From positions 97,138-161,137 of the forward strand of contig JAGYXB010000080.1 in the NCBI GenBank assembly GCA_022495005.1: DNA of 64,000 bases. The letters are read 5' to 3'. This stretch comes from Rhyacophila brunnea. Taxonomy: Eukaryota > Arthropoda > Insecta > Trichoptera > Rhyacophilidae. Shown here one piece after another: positions 11,510 to 23,352 of this stretch. The stretch's first letter is position 1; every line of letters begins with the position of its first letter. A program made the position numbers and the translations under genes. The notes under the pieces were generated by a model that searched no databases, was not told where the DNA came from, and saw nothing but the letters and a program-made list of their open reading frames with translations.

Positions 11510-13555
11510 ATTAATGTTATGTGATCAAGAAATAAAGTAATGTTATGTGATCAAGACGTATCTTTTGCCACTATCTCGTAAGTTGTGATAGTTGTGTGAT
11601 GTCTCAATATAAAGTGATTTTGTGGACAAAAAATCAGTTCAAAAGTGTTTAAAAGTACCTTATATACCTTCTAGAGGAAAACGTGGTATAATGGTCCCTA
11701 TATCTAACGGGTACGAGTGGCAAAAACATTAATCAATAAATTCTAATTGATTTATGTTTTGTACTAGGTATTCTATTTAAGTCATTATTTAAGACCCGGC
11801 GTATGCCTTCTTCGTGCACTATGCGCACTCACCGATCGTAAATGTACATTGACATCGAAAAAAGCTAATTTTCGTTTATATAGTAATTTAATATAATAAA
11901 AGAATGTGAAAACCTTCTTAGCTATTAGTAAAGGATCAAGTAAAAAACAAATTTTGATTATCTGAAGTGTTTGTGAAAACCCGTAATGAATATCTTACAT
12001 ACTATTAATACATTCAATAGGTAAGCCCGTTAAATCGTCATTTCCCGTAAACAATGGAACCAGCTAATGTGAAATATCACGAAATATACCTACTCACTAA
12101 ATAAAAAACAAATAAACAATTTTAAGCTATAAATAATCCATAATCGTGAAAACTGAAGTGATGTCGGATTTTAAGAAAATACATAGATCAGTTAACAAGC
12201 GCGCAGGTTAAGTTTTTTTTGTTTTTTCTACCATATTACTATAACATCAAATTATAGTTTCATGTGTGAACTCCCAGATTGGATAAAGCAATGAGCTATT
12301 AGGGAAGGTCAACTTGTTAAGAAATGGTAGGCACTGCAACTGTGTTATACCTATTTATATCTAATATTTCTTGATAAAATAATTTATTATCAATGGTATT
12401 AGGTACTATATATACACAATGTGTCAATGTCGACTAATTATGATTGTATCATTTTGATAACTTCCGAAACAATTCATTGAAATAATACTATGATATATAA
12501 TTTATAGTATTAGGGAGTAGCAATTAACAGAAAACGCATATACTTACATATTTTGCATGATGAATATAAAGTGTTTGAAAATGGTCTATCAAAATGTCAA
12601 AAAAACATTACAACATCAGTACCTATATATTAAAATTGAATATCTCAACATGTCCAACCACTTGCTTGAAACACAAATGTACGATTTGAAGTATCTTTCG
12701 TACAAAACTTTTTCTAAAGGGTTTTATTAACCACGTAGGTCCGATATTCCTCATTTTACCCATCCATAAATCCACATCGCTATCTATCGCATTATCGTAA
12801 CACAAGGAACGTATTATAGGTGGAGTATTCAAAAATAATTACTAGTTTGGCTTAAGTACTTATGGTAAATATAACAGACGTGTCTTGATATTCTCAAGTG
12901 GCCGCTGTTGTGCAATGTGTAAAAATCTGTCCTTACTCAAGAGCTGATAAGCATTGATTTGAATCCTCGTTGAATTGGTTTTACAATAATATAATAATAT
13001 GTTTTTTATTATATATTTTCGTAGTATCAACATAATATACGAAATCATTCAGATTTGGTACGATTTTAATAATACACTAGCTGTCCGGTCCTTCTCATCA
13101 TGGGAGCAAGTTTGATTTGTTATTTGATAGTGAAAATAGAAGTAGTTTAGTGGAAATTTTAAACTTTGATTTCAATAATAGGTATATAAAAAGTGGAATA
13201 TTATTAAATATTATAGATATTACTATTAACAACTAATTCTTCCACTCTATACGTAAGCGCTTCATTAATTTCTCTAAATAGTATAGTATATCTACTAATA
13301 GCAGCGTTTCTATATAATTAAGTATCGATAAAGTCTCTTGCACATATTATCAATATCATTTATTTCATATTTCATTGTACCTACTACATCGTACAACTTA
13401 TTTTTCTGAAAAACATAGGTTCCATAAATTATTAACACATTTTTTAATTAAAAAATGTTGTTATATTCGAGTCCGTCCCAAAAAAAAAGGACTCCAGATG
13501 TCCGGTGTCTACTCATGACAGTGTTAAACAGAGTATGATTCTCTCAGTTCAGATG
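11510..13555. other. No gene seen
   Basis: AT-rich sequence; only short ORFs without domains. A 17-base direct repeat (AATGTTATGTGATCAAG) occurs at about 11514 and 11540. Confidence 0.5.
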
Positions 13556-13559
13556 GCAT

Positions 13560-14010
13560 CCTAGTTATTTTCGTGGAGCGTATGTGGCATAGGTGCTGGT
13601 GCATTATGGCTCATCCATCAATATTGACCACGGCACTGGGTGTGTAGAAAATGATAGGTATTAGGAAATGAAAAAAATATCGACGTTATCGTGACATTGT
13701 TACCATAGAACACTTCAATGTAGTTACTAGGTGGTGGGAAAATTCTAGGTAGAACAATAGGTAATTTCTTAAGCAGGGATGTGGTAAATAGACGAATAAA
13801 CTTGTATTAAATAGTATTTCCAGTACCCTAAACATGAAAATGAAAGGCGCACCTCATGTGACAGATGATTTTGACGTATGTTAGGCAACGACAACAAACT
13901 TAATATACCTATATTCATAGACAATCTAATTATGACAAAATACTAATATTTAAATAATTATTTATTAAACATGATTCATACGCTGTCATTCGAAACGATA
14001 AGGTGGATAA
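13560..14010 (+). repeat. Older interspersed repeat, left part (split by the Academ-like element)
   Basis: Matches 40390-40830 in order and orientation, for example GGTGGGAAAATTCTAGG, the AGGGATGTGGTAAATA block and CGCTGTCATTYGAAACGATAA. The match resumes at 17211 after the inserted element. No coding. Confidence 0.75.
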
Positions 14011-14984
14011 TTAGTCCAGTCAAATTAGACCGAAAAATACGTTATGGTTGCAAAAGGTCGGGTAGAAGATTTTTTTTTTTAATTTGTATATATGGTTATG
14101 AGTGACAAGAAAACGAGTTTTGCCAATTCGGATGACTTCGGCACAACTTTTGGCGGGCAAAAAACCGCAAAATTTTGGGTATTTTTTGGTTTTTCGCTTA
14201 TATCTCAAAAACGGTTGGTCGTAGAAAAATATTGTTTAACATAGAATTAAAGCTTATTAAATTTCCTATAAATATTTATATAATACGTTTTTTTTTATCT
14301 TTAACAGTTTATGAGATATTTGCTGTTGAAAACATGCGTTTTATCAAAATTTTGGGTGTTTTTTTGGTTTTTCGGTTATATCTCAAAAACGGTTGGTCGT
14401 AGCAAAAATATTGTTATATGCAAAATTAAAGTGTATTAGATTTCCTAAAATGTTTATGTAATACGTTTTTTTCTATCTCTGACCGTTTATGAGATAATTG
14501 CTGTTGAAAACAGTATATCGTCGCTCTAGGATTATATTGTCCAAAGCCACAATATGTGAAATGTTCAGGAGACGAAAATCAAAGTTCACTATCTTATATT
14601 TCAATATTATTATTTTATTTTTACATTTAATAAAAAGGTTGGGTAGGTAATGGTGGGTTTTTTACATTCATGGAATTTGGGCCACAGGTAATGGAGTGAC
14701 TAGTTAGATAAAGTCCATTAATTTCGCTGGGTTTTTTCAGTTAATATGCTATGGGTATTAAATATGTTGTTATTGTTATTTGAAATTATCCTATAATTAC
14801 CTTTTATTGGTTTAAGAATATCTTTCTGATTCAAAATATGGTCAGTAATATTAAAATTATTAAGAATTGAAATTATTAGGGTACCTACTTATATAACAAT
14901 AAAATATTAGTTACCTATTAAAAAAAATATTTGGGATTTATTAATTAGTTAATTTTTTTGGGTTTACAAACTAGTATATTGTAA

Positions 14985-16489
14985 ATGGGCGCAATGTTCC
15001 AGATGGTGCGTGGGGATGGGGGGAGAGTTAGTGGGAGTGGTATAAAGGGCCACATTCTAATTTCTACTTTTACCAGTATTGAGACTCACAGCACCAACAT
15101 TAACAATCAGTTTATTGTGGTTGACGGAGGACATCTCCTACATAAAGTAGTTTGGCCCCGAAATTCATGCTTTGATGACATTGCGAAGATGTATTCGGAT
15201 TATTTGACAAAACATTATAAGTTACAAATTGAAGTTGTATTTGACGGATATCCATCCAATGCTGCATCCAGTGGGACAAAGTTTGTAGAAAGATTACGCC
15301 GTATAAATTTAAAACCATGCCCTGAAATTATGTTTCAAGGAAACACTGTCAATCAGGTGGACCAGGAACTTTTTTTGAGCATCGGAAGTAATAAAAATCA
15401 CTTGATAACACTACTTAAAACACATTTCTCACGGGTTGGCATAAAAGTGAACCAGGCAGAAGAGGATGCCGATGTTTTAATTGTAACTACTGCCATTTCA
15501 AAAGCAAATGAATTTAAAAGCATAGTAATAATAGGTGAAGATATTGACCTTCTTGTACTGATTTCGGCAAGAGGACAATTCTTGGACAACTTATTCTTTC
15601 GAAAACCTGGAAAGGGAAGTAAACCAGCTGTGTTGTTCTCGACAAAATCGTTTAAATATGACGCACGTACCATTCTTTTCACACACGCGTCCAGTGGGTG
15701 TGATACAACATCCTATCTATTTGGCCATGGAAAGATTAAATTGTGTGGTATTTTGGAGAAGAATATTCAGTTGAAGGAAGTGGTCACAGTATTCAACAAT
15801 CCAGATGCCAGCACTGATGAAATAGCTGTAGCAGGAGAACAGGTACTTATGAGGTTGTACAGTGATGCCTGTAGACCTGAGGAAACACTGGACACTGCGT
15901 TATCGGCTATTCATGAAATCGGACAAACAGATAAATTTAATCTATCAAGACTACCACCAACTCGAGACGCAGCGCGACACCATTCACTGAGATCCTACTA
16001 CCAAATACAAACTTGGCTTGGCAATGTTAAAAAACCAGAAGATTGGGGGTGGCAGTGAACCAGCAATGGCCTAATACCCGTGGAGATCATTAAAGATCCA
16101 GCGCCTAAAAAAATATTGAAAGTACTTTCTTGTGCATGCAAGAAGGGGTGCAGTAAAGCATGTACCTGTCGAAAATCAGCGATGAACTGTTCGTCAATTT
16201 GCAAGAACTGCAGTGGAGTAAATTGTGAAAATGTAGCAGATATTTCTGGATTGGAGGAAGATGACGCTGAAGAAGATGACTTTTATACTCAAGCAGAACT
16301 TCCCAGTAATGAACAGGTAATGGATGATATGAAATTAATATATATATAATATCTCTCCATTCTTTTCAAATTAATGGAATATATATAGTTTTGTAGGATA
16401 ATGATCCCGACGTGGGAGCTGCATTGCAAGACTTTGACGACGTAAAACCTTTGCCTACTCCACCTCACCAAAGCGGCAGAAATGGTTAA
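14985..16489 (+). CDS. PIN/XPG-like nuclease with CXC cysteine-rich tail (transposon-borne, one in-frame stop)
   Basis: Exon 1 runs 14985-16316 and exon 2 16397-16489 (GT at 16317, AG at 16395-16396, phase 0). The first 357 codons show the acidic residues of a PIN/FEN fold in order: D47 (FIVVDGGHLL), D87 (VVFDGY), E159-D163 (AEEDADVLIV), D186/D188 (GEDIDLLVL) and D240 (SGCDTTS). An in-frame TGA at 16056-16058 follows DWGW; the same frame then reads a Tesmin/TSO1-like CXC module (C-x-C-x4-C-x3-C-x-C-x6-C-x3-C-x2-C, from ~16128) and an acidic C-terminus. In the family the nuclease domain is usually preceded by a much longer protein; here nothing coding is seen in 14530-14984, so the start is uncertain and the copy probably 5'-truncated. 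Activity of the nuclease is not known. Confidence 0.7.
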
Positions 16490-16669
16490 AAAATTAAGAT
16501 ATTTGGTGAATATTATTATTCTGTACATATTAACATTTGTTTTGCAATCATTACTAAAACTATGAATATACTTTATTTGTAAGATCTTAAGTTTAGATTA
16601 GTATTTCTTCTTATTAATTGAGTTAGCATTTACTTGGTAGAATTCCATTTTACAAGAAATGAAAATATA

Positions 16670-16850
16670 ATTAATATTAAATTCTACAGGTTTTTAAAAA
16701 AGGTTTGTCGATAGCTATTTCGGTTGTAACACCATTATCAAGACTACTCAAGACTATCAAGTCTTGATAATGGTGTTACAACCGAAATAGCTATCGACAA
16801 ACCTTTTTTAAAAACCTGTAGAATTTAATATTAATTATTTTTTCATTTCT
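16670..16850. repeat. Fold-back MITE
   Basis: Arms 16670-16745 and 16761-16836 are near-perfect inverted copies (TTGTCGATAGCTATTTCGG / CCGAAATAGCTATCGACAA) around a 15-base loop. A longer relative with a ~190-base centre lies at 63478-63869. An imperfect direct repeat AGTATTTCTTCTYATTA occurs at about 16600 and 16851. Confidence 0.85.
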
Positions 16851-17210
16851 AGTATTTCTTCTCATTAAAGTTTGATTTTTACTAAAACGCGTGTTTTCAA
16901 CAGCAAATATCTCATAAACGGTTAAAGATAGAAAAAAACGTGTTATATAAATATTTTTAGGAAATTTAATAAGCTTTAATTCTATCTTAAAACAATATTT
17001 TTCTACGACCAACCGTTTTTGAGATATAAGCGAAAAACCAAAAAAACACCCAAAATTTTGCGGTTTTTTGCCCGCCAAAAGTTGTGCCGAAGTCATCCGA
17101 ATTGGCAAAATTCGTTTTCTTGTCACTCATTACCATATATACAAATTAAAAAAAAAATCTTCTACCCGACCTTTTGCAACCATAAAGTACAGATTGACTG
17201 GACTAAATAA

Positions 17211-17520
17211 CTACTTATAATTTTGTTTATTGGTTGTCTTATTATTAAACGTACTTAAAATTGGGATTTTTAAAGTAACCAGCGTTGGTATAAAGCTTGC
17301 TCGTCATAAATTAATGCATAACGAAACATTTATGAACGCACGAGGTCTAAAGATACAGTGAAAGCCGTTAATAATTTGTAAGATAAATAACAATAAATAG
17401 TATAATATTATTATATTGTGACATTGGAGTGGTGAAAACAGTTTTTGGTGACAGCTATGACTGTGCGAATGGCTTTGCAAAGTATATTTTGACGACGCAC
17501 AAATAAAAATATATACAGGT
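17211..17520 (+). repeat. Older interspersed repeat, right part
   Basis: Continues the match to 40831-41130 (GCTTGCTCGTCATAAATTAA, CGATACAGTGAAAGCC-like block, GCTTTGCAAAG...TATTTTGACGACGCAC) after the Academ-like insertion. Confidence 0.75.
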
Positions 17521-18379
17521 GCTTACCAAATTATTGAAGCACGAAGATGTAGATTATCATGGATTAGTATAAATGGAAAACAGGTAGATAGGGGCAGTAT
17601 TGGCTGTTTTGAGAAACTCTTTTGACCAGACCATCCATGCGGATGCGGTTGTTTTTGTTCGGGATATTTTGACGGGGTACTTAGTGAAAATGGAAAAATG
17701 CGAATTTTTCACGTAATTTACATGGAAAAACAATAAAAAAATATATGAAAAATCATCTTTCATTATTATTATCGTAAGAGATTTTGGAAAATACACCAAC
17801 GGCTCATTTAAGCGACATTTTATTGTTATTTTTACATCTTCACTTCGAAATGTGCGCTACCGATTCATCTACCGTTTGAATTGACCACATTTCACAAATT
17901 TTCAATGATTTTACAGGTACTTGACGTTTATATCCGATAGTTTCTTACACACCGTATACAATCGCCATATTTACTGTTTACACCTCGCAGAATGACGTCT
18001 TCGTCGCTTAAGACCTTCTTATCCTTTATTTGACAAACGGATTCGATTATTTTTATTCAAATATCGTAATGTAGGCATTGGCGTACTTTTTTCCGGTGAA
18101 AAAACCATAATTTTGGTACAATTTACTACGTATAATATCTTTTGACAGCGGGGTACGCCACTGACGGCCATTTCATAGATAACGTGATATTCCAAATTTG
18201 ATTTTTTTAAATACTTCTTTGTGGCTGTTCACACACTATTTTTTTATTGAATAATTACCTAGGCTACTAATTTCCATACTAAAAAAGTTGCCATTGCAAA
18301 CAATGAAAGAAGTTAATACGAATTGTTATAGTTATCAAAATGTGTGATATTGTATAATATATACCTATTTTTTTCGTCC
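17521..18379. other. No gene seen
   Basis: Unique AT-rich sequence with only short ORFs lacking recognisable motifs. Confidence 0.5.
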
Positions 18380-18957
18380 CTATCATCATCAATCTTGACC
18401 TATACACTGCTGGATGAAGGCCTCCTCAGCCTTATTCTACTCCTTACTTACACATGAATTGTTATATTTATCAAAATCAGTGATATAATATTATTATCTA
18501 CCTATCTATATATAATGCCATTATTATCACGAGCCTCAATAAATCCACTGCTGGATGAAGGCCTCTCTACGTTGATTGTATTCTTGACAGTATTGAATTT
18601 CTAATGGTATTTATCTACATATTCATATCGTCATCATAATCATCATCATCATCAACTAGGATCAATCCACTACTGGATGAAGGGTTCCGCAACCTGATTC
18701 CACTACTATCGGTTTAACGAATTTGTGATATTATACATATTTCTATCATTCTTATATCATCGACCTGAACCAATCCACTGCTGGATAAGTGCCTCCCTAG
18801 CCCGGTTCTACTCCTTTCTGTCATATGAATTGCTGTATTTATCAAAATCGGTGATATTATATTTAAAAACATATTCATATCGTCATCATCATCATCAACC
18901 AGGATCCATCCACTGCTTAATAAAGACCTCCCTAGCCTGATTCTACTCATTTTGTCA
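18380..18957. repeat. RTE-tail tandem array, left block
   Basis: About four units of roughly 130-160 bases, each with a CATCATCAT run, a CCACTGCTGGATGAAGGCCTC-type block and TATTTATCAAAATCGGTGAT-type spacer. The GGATGAAGGCCT block reads on the minus strand as the EAFIQQW-type C-terminal end of RTE LINE proteins. The array continues at 23345 after a hAT insertion. Confidence 0.85.
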
Positions 18958-19479
18958 TATGAATGCAGTGGCGCACCCAGGATTTATTATTGGGGGGGGC
19001 CGAAGGAGGAGAATGGACATTAGTCCCATAGGCTCTTTTTCTTCTTCATATAAATATTTTTACATAATTTCACAATACATGGCGATATATTTGTACAGTT
19101 TCTCCTAGTTTTTATTAAATTGGAGGCATAGTGGCGGTAACCGTTGAGCGTGTCATCAGCGACTGGCGGATTGGAAGTGAACAGCGACCATGCTGGACAT
19201 GTGTACCTAGTATGCTTAAACATTACTTAAATAATATCGGCGGTGCTACACGCTAAGTCTAGAGCAGTGTTTCCCAAACTGTGGTACGCATACCCCCTGG
19301 GGTACGGGAAGAGTTTGGTAGGGGTACGCGCTGCACCGGGTTATGGCTACGCCTGGTGCAACAAGCATTAATACATGGATGTTGCTAGAAGGTTTATCGC
19401 ATGCGGAAGAAGAGCAATTGTTGGAATTATTAGCTTCAGACGGACTCTTGCAAAATAAATATAAGGAGTGTACTTAAAC

Positions 19480-19700
19480 ATCATTAAGGTTGCAAATGCA
19501 ACATGTGTATCCAGTTTTAACAGAGAAATTCCTGAAATACATTGCATTTTTCAACTTCATATCTATGTGAAGTTGCTTTTTCAGCATTTGTAGACATTAA
19601 GTCAAAAAAAGGAACAGCCTTTGGGTGTGGAACCGCATCTCAGATTAAAATTAATAACCAGGGAACCAAATTATGATGATCTGTCATTTCAACAAAAATA
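19480..19700 (+). pseudogene. hAT transposase C-terminal remnant
   Basis: In shifting frames the plus strand reads TSYLCEVAFSAFVDIKSKKR, then VEPHLRLK and EPNYDDL. This is the hAT dimerisation region of ZBED/GTF2IRD2-type transposases (S-x-CE.AFS...IKSK.RN.L..E..L). Frameshifts and stops are frequent and the N-terminal two thirds are missing, so it is dead. Confidence 0.7.
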
Positions 19701-19769
19701 ATTTCATCCTTCTCATGGTTTATAATGAATGTTATTTTTTATAATATAACTTTTATTTATATTTCTGTA

Positions 19770-21421
19770 CCTCAGAGGCAGACGAATGCAAGTGCCAAAT
19801 ACCCAATTGTTCAGGAAAACCAGAAAACAAACAAAAACAATTTTTATTTTAAACGAATACTCATAACTCCCAAGAAAATATACAGAGATTGATCATAATT
19901 TTTTGAATTCTAATTCAATTAAAGTACTTCTGGTATATGTAAGAAAGGAAGAAATATAATACAATTTTATATCTAAAAAATAAAATAAAAAACGTAATAT
20001 GGATTTGCATCCTTCTGCCTCTAAAGATATTTTGTTAATGTGGACTTGTGTCTTATTTATCTAGCCAAAATAAAACAATTTGTAAGTTAGAAAAACTTAT
20101 AGGTATAAATATAACAAAGCAAAACACATTTTTTTTTTAATTTTATTATGTCATCATCATCAGCCTGAATCTATTCACTGCTGGATGAAGGCCTCGCTAC
20201 TCTCCAAGCTGATTCTACTTCTCTCGGTCGTGTGCATTGCGTTGCCATGTACTTCCGCAGAACTTTATCATTTCATCAATCCAGCGGCCTCTGGGTCTAC
20301 CTTGCGGACGTTTTGTACTTCTTGAATACCACTGGATGACTAGATTTGTCCAACGATTGTCTCTTCTTCGAGCTATGTGTCTAGCCCATCTCCATTTAAA
20401 GCTTTTAATAAACTCTATTACATCGCAAACCCTTGTCTACTTCCTTATCCACTCATTCCTCTTTTTGTCCTTTCGCGTTATGCCCAGGATGCACCTCTCC
20501 ATACCACGTTGTGCTACTCGTATGTTTCTGGATCTCTCTTTGATATCGTTTTCTGTGATCACGGGAAGCACACACTGGTTGAAAACTTTGCGCTTTAGGC
20601 ACAGTGGAAGGTCACTTTTGAAGACATTATTCAGGCGCCCAAAAACACTCCAGCCTAGCTTTACTCTGCGAACAATTTCATCAAATATACATCCATATAT
20701 AGACACTTGTCCCAGATTGATGTAGTTTTTCACCTGTTAGAGCTGAATGGCATTGATGAGGATCTCTTTTTGGCCCGCAAAGCAGTTGAACATGACTTTC
20801 TTCTTTGATACATTTATTTTCAAGCATACTTTGTTGCTTACTTCAGCGAGTTCCTGCATTCTGCTTTGGAGGTTTTCTGAGTCTTGCACGCTACTATGTA
20901 TTGTCATCGGCAAAGCGCAGATGACTCACGTATTCTCCATTTATGGGGACCCTTGCCATTCCAGTCAAGTTGCCTTAAAAGTCTTCAAGGGTAGCTGTAA
21001 ATAGTTTAGGTGAGATCGTATCACCTTGTCGGACTCATTTGCTAATGGTTTATGGAGAAAATATTTATATATCACCCGGGGACTCCTTGATTTATGAGTG
21101 CATAGCACAGCTTGTATTCCTGTTACCGCTCTGATTTCTCTGATGACTTGGATATGGTCCATAGTTCTGTATCGTCTTCTAAAGCCGGCTTCTTCTCCCG
21201 GCTGGTTCTCGTTTAGTACATATTGCAGATTATTGGATTTGCATTTTTCTGCTTCTAATATAGGTGTGGCATTTGTATCTTTGTGCTATTCTTTATATCT
21301 TTTTTATTATAGCAACTAGGACTTTCATCTCTCTGCCTCTAATAAATAAAGCCTTTATGCTGACGATTCTTAAAAAAACTCATTTTCCCCAAAAACGGAG
21401 TTGCATCCGTCTGCCTCTGAG
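19770..21421. mobile_element. TIR element (CCTCAGAGGCAGACG ends) inside hAT B
   Basis: The ends GTACCTCAGAGGCAGACGAA and the reverse of TGCATCCGTCTGCCTCTGAG are near-perfect inverted copies (about 25 bases). Degenerate copies of the TCTGCCTCT motif occur near 20015 and 21340 as subterminal repeats. The target duplication is ambiguous because the flank GTAC is itself palindromic; TA or GTAC is possible. The interior is largely an RTE fragment. Confidence 0.65.
20150..21380 (-). pseudogene. RTE-type LINE fragment (RT domain to 3' tail)
   Basis: Read on the minus strand: a broken RT domain (MDHIQVIREI near 21160; the HLRFADD catalytic box near 20903-20925), then a better-kept C-terminal block at 20437-20733 (YINLGQ, VRRVKLGWSVFGRLNNVFKS, LKRKVFNQCVLPV, VAQRGMERCILGITRKDK), and at 20160-20230 the terminal EAFIQQW-like motif and a TGATGATGATG tail. 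This is the endonuclease-reverse transcriptase protein of RTE elements, 5'-truncated and full of stops and frameshifts. Confidence 0.8.
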
Positions 21422-21870
21422 GTACAGATTTTATTATGAATGAATTTTATTTTTCGTTTATTATTATTTTGTTCATGTACTACAAAAGGAATATATTTTG
21501 ATTGTTATTAAAGTACTTATATGCATTTTTCTTTGATGAGGAGTACTCAGTGTTACGAAAATTATAGAAGGGGTACACAGATGTCGAAAGTTTGGGGAAC
21601 ACTGGTCTAGAGAGCTACAATATTTATGCCGAATTCCAAAGAAAAAAATGTTCTTTTGATTTACATCACCACCGTAGTGGGTGTAGTCGTTCTTTTCGCC
21701 GAATGTTTATCGCAGATTTTTGGTTTTTTAATATTGAGGTTTCAAAATATTAATTGAAAATGGACAAAAAAAGTATTATTGCTTTTAAATTATACACAAC
21801 CTACTCAATACAACACAGCCTAATATCTCGTTTATCGGTCTTTTGTCTATTGCACTCGGTGTACCTACAC

Positions 21871-23054
21871 CATGGCCCCCACATCCTGAAACGGGCCCTC
21901 AGGCTAGGGCAGTGGTCGGCAAACTGCGGCTCTTTGGCCCCTTGAGTGCGGCTCTGCCACAGATGCTCTCTGCCATATTTGACATGGCTAAAAGAAGAAG
22001 CAAAGAAAATGGAAGAGGATAACCGTAAATGTAATGTTGAATAGACCGAGACTTCGCGTTTATTCAAAACTTAAATGGCTTACCGACCTTTATTTATGTG
22101 TCGGGAAAAATTAGCGCATTCAAATTTAGAGAGATACTACAACTAAAAACTCGTAATTTTGCGCTAAATATTCTGTCGATGATGCAAGGAAGAAAGCAGC
22201 TGAGGAGAAGAGTCAAGAAAAATAAAGTTCTGTATTTAATTAGGTACTGAATAAAATCTTTCAACAATGTTAATATTGCAAGTTTTGTGGTTAGTAAAAA
22301 GATTTCCAAGAGAGGAAATCAAGAGTAAATTGAGAAATCGATTTATTGATGAGAACCTGGAATCGTGCTTAAAATTAAATCAACAACATACGAACCTGAC
22401 TTACCCAAACTTTACAAGGAGATGCAAGGCCATTATTCACATTGAGTTTGTCAGTCATTGTCATGGTTCAATTTTATGGATACCTGACTTACAATTTAAT
22501 TTTTATTAATAAATAAGATCATTATTACGTATGATATTCAGTTTTATTCAGTGTACCTACCTATAATTTAATTACGCATATAATTTCAGTTTAAGAAATT
22601 TGGCTCTCAAAAGAAATCTCAATCGTTGTACTGTTGATATTTGGCTCTATTGACTAATGAGTTTGCCGACCACTGGGCTAGGGTATTTTACAGGCCCCCT
22701 ATCCACCGCTTAGATTAAAGACAGTGTGAAACACTACATTAACGTTTTTCAAATTGTGTTTTAGTTCAAATTGAGGGTACTTATACAGTGAATTATTGGC
22801 GATTTTCAATACATCTACTTATAATAATGGAGCTGTCGAGTATCGACACATAATAATCTGAAAATATATTGGACAATTATATAATTTAAAATGTTCATAG
22901 TCATGAAGTATAATAGCGATATATAAGGCGACTTTTTTTACTATTAAAGATAATTTATGGTGTGTGTTTATCTCACTTATCTGGTCAACCCGATACGCTG
23001 GCTCCCCACAGCCCGGGCCCCAGGCTAGAGCCCTGTCAACCCTCCCAAACAATC
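21871..23054. mobile_element. CATGG MITE inside hAT A, split by hAT C
   Basis: Left end CATGGCCCCCACATCCTGAA; right end degenerate. Flanks ACCTACAC (21863-21870) and ACCTATAC (23055-23062) match at 7 of 8 bases. Same family as 6528-6947, 42300-42648 and 52141-52547; the 51689 copy of hAT A carries a MITE at the corresponding interior position, so the insertion probably predates the spread of this hAT A lineage. Confidence 0.75.
21910..22675 (+). mobile_element. hAT element C (TIR CAGTGGTCGGCAAACT) with transposase remnant
   Basis: 766 bp from CAGTGGTCGGCAAACTGCGG to GAGTTTGCCGACCACTG, flanked by the perfect 8-bp duplication GGCTAGGG (21902-21909, 22676-22683). At 22310-22430 the plus strand reads IKSKLRNRFIDENLESCLK, the C-terminal dimerisation motif of ZBED/GTF2IRD2-type hAT transposases. 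The rest of the gene is deleted, so it is non-autonomous. Confidence 0.9.
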
Positions 23055-23352
23055 ACCTATACCTCTCCAGAATTCGGGTGGACACCGAGAATTTCATTAG
23101 GGAACGGGTTTCTAAAAAAACCTGACATCAGTGTTTCGAAATTTTTGTGTTAGAAATGAAAATCTAAGAAATTTTACTAAAAAGGGTGCTGGAGAATTAC
23201 AAATTATTTTTTGCCGTGTTGTTTGTCTAACCCCAAGGTATAGTTTATTGACTTTCGATTTCAATGTGTAAAATCATTCTGATGATTTGCATATTTTGGG
23301 GGGGGCCAAGGCCCCCTGCCCCCCCCCTCCTGGGTGCGCTACTGTATGAATG

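Larger units (their letters stand above)
14011..17206 (+). mobile_element. Long-TIR DNA transposon with PIN/XPG-like nuclease (Academ-like)
   Basis: A 3196-bp element with ends TTAGTCCAGTCAA and its reverse complement. Inverted repeats extend for roughly 300 bases or more (14011-14280 against 16920-17206), including blocks such as TCTCAAAAACGGTTGGTCGT. It is flanked by the direct repeat ATAA (14007-14010, 17207-17210). A second degenerate copy of the subterminal motif lies at 14330-14500. It carries one gene (14985-16489). A 4-bp target duplication plus an XPG-type nuclease with a cysteine-rich module fits what I recall of the Academ superfamily, but no RNase H-like transposase is present, so this would be an internally deleted copy. 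A fold-back MITE sits in its 3' part at 16670-16850. Confidence 0.75.
19265..21604 (+). mobile_element. hAT element B (TIR CAGTGTTTCCCAAACT)
   Basis: 2340 bp, beginning CAGTGTTTCCCAAACTGTGG and ending GTTTGGGGAACACTG, with the perfect 8-bp duplication GTCTAGAG at 19257-19264 and 21605-21612. Inside, 19480-19700 is a decayed transposase C-terminus and 19770-21421 is a further TIR element holding an RTE fragment. Confidence 0.92.
18966..23344 (-). mobile_element. hAT element A (TIR CAGTGGCGCACCCAGG) with nested insertions
   Basis: Starts CAGTGGCGCACCCAGGA and ends with the reverse of CAGTAGCGCACCCAG; flanked by the perfect 8-bp direct repeat TATGAATG (18958-18965, 23345-23352). Its own sequence (18966-19264, 21605-21870, 23063-23344) matches the 997-bp element at 51689-52685 in reverse orientation. 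It is swollen to 4379 bp by two insertions: hAT element B (19265-21604) and a CATGG MITE (21871-23054) that is in turn split by hAT element C. It lies inside the RTE-tail tandem array. No transposase of its own is seen. Confidence 0.9.
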
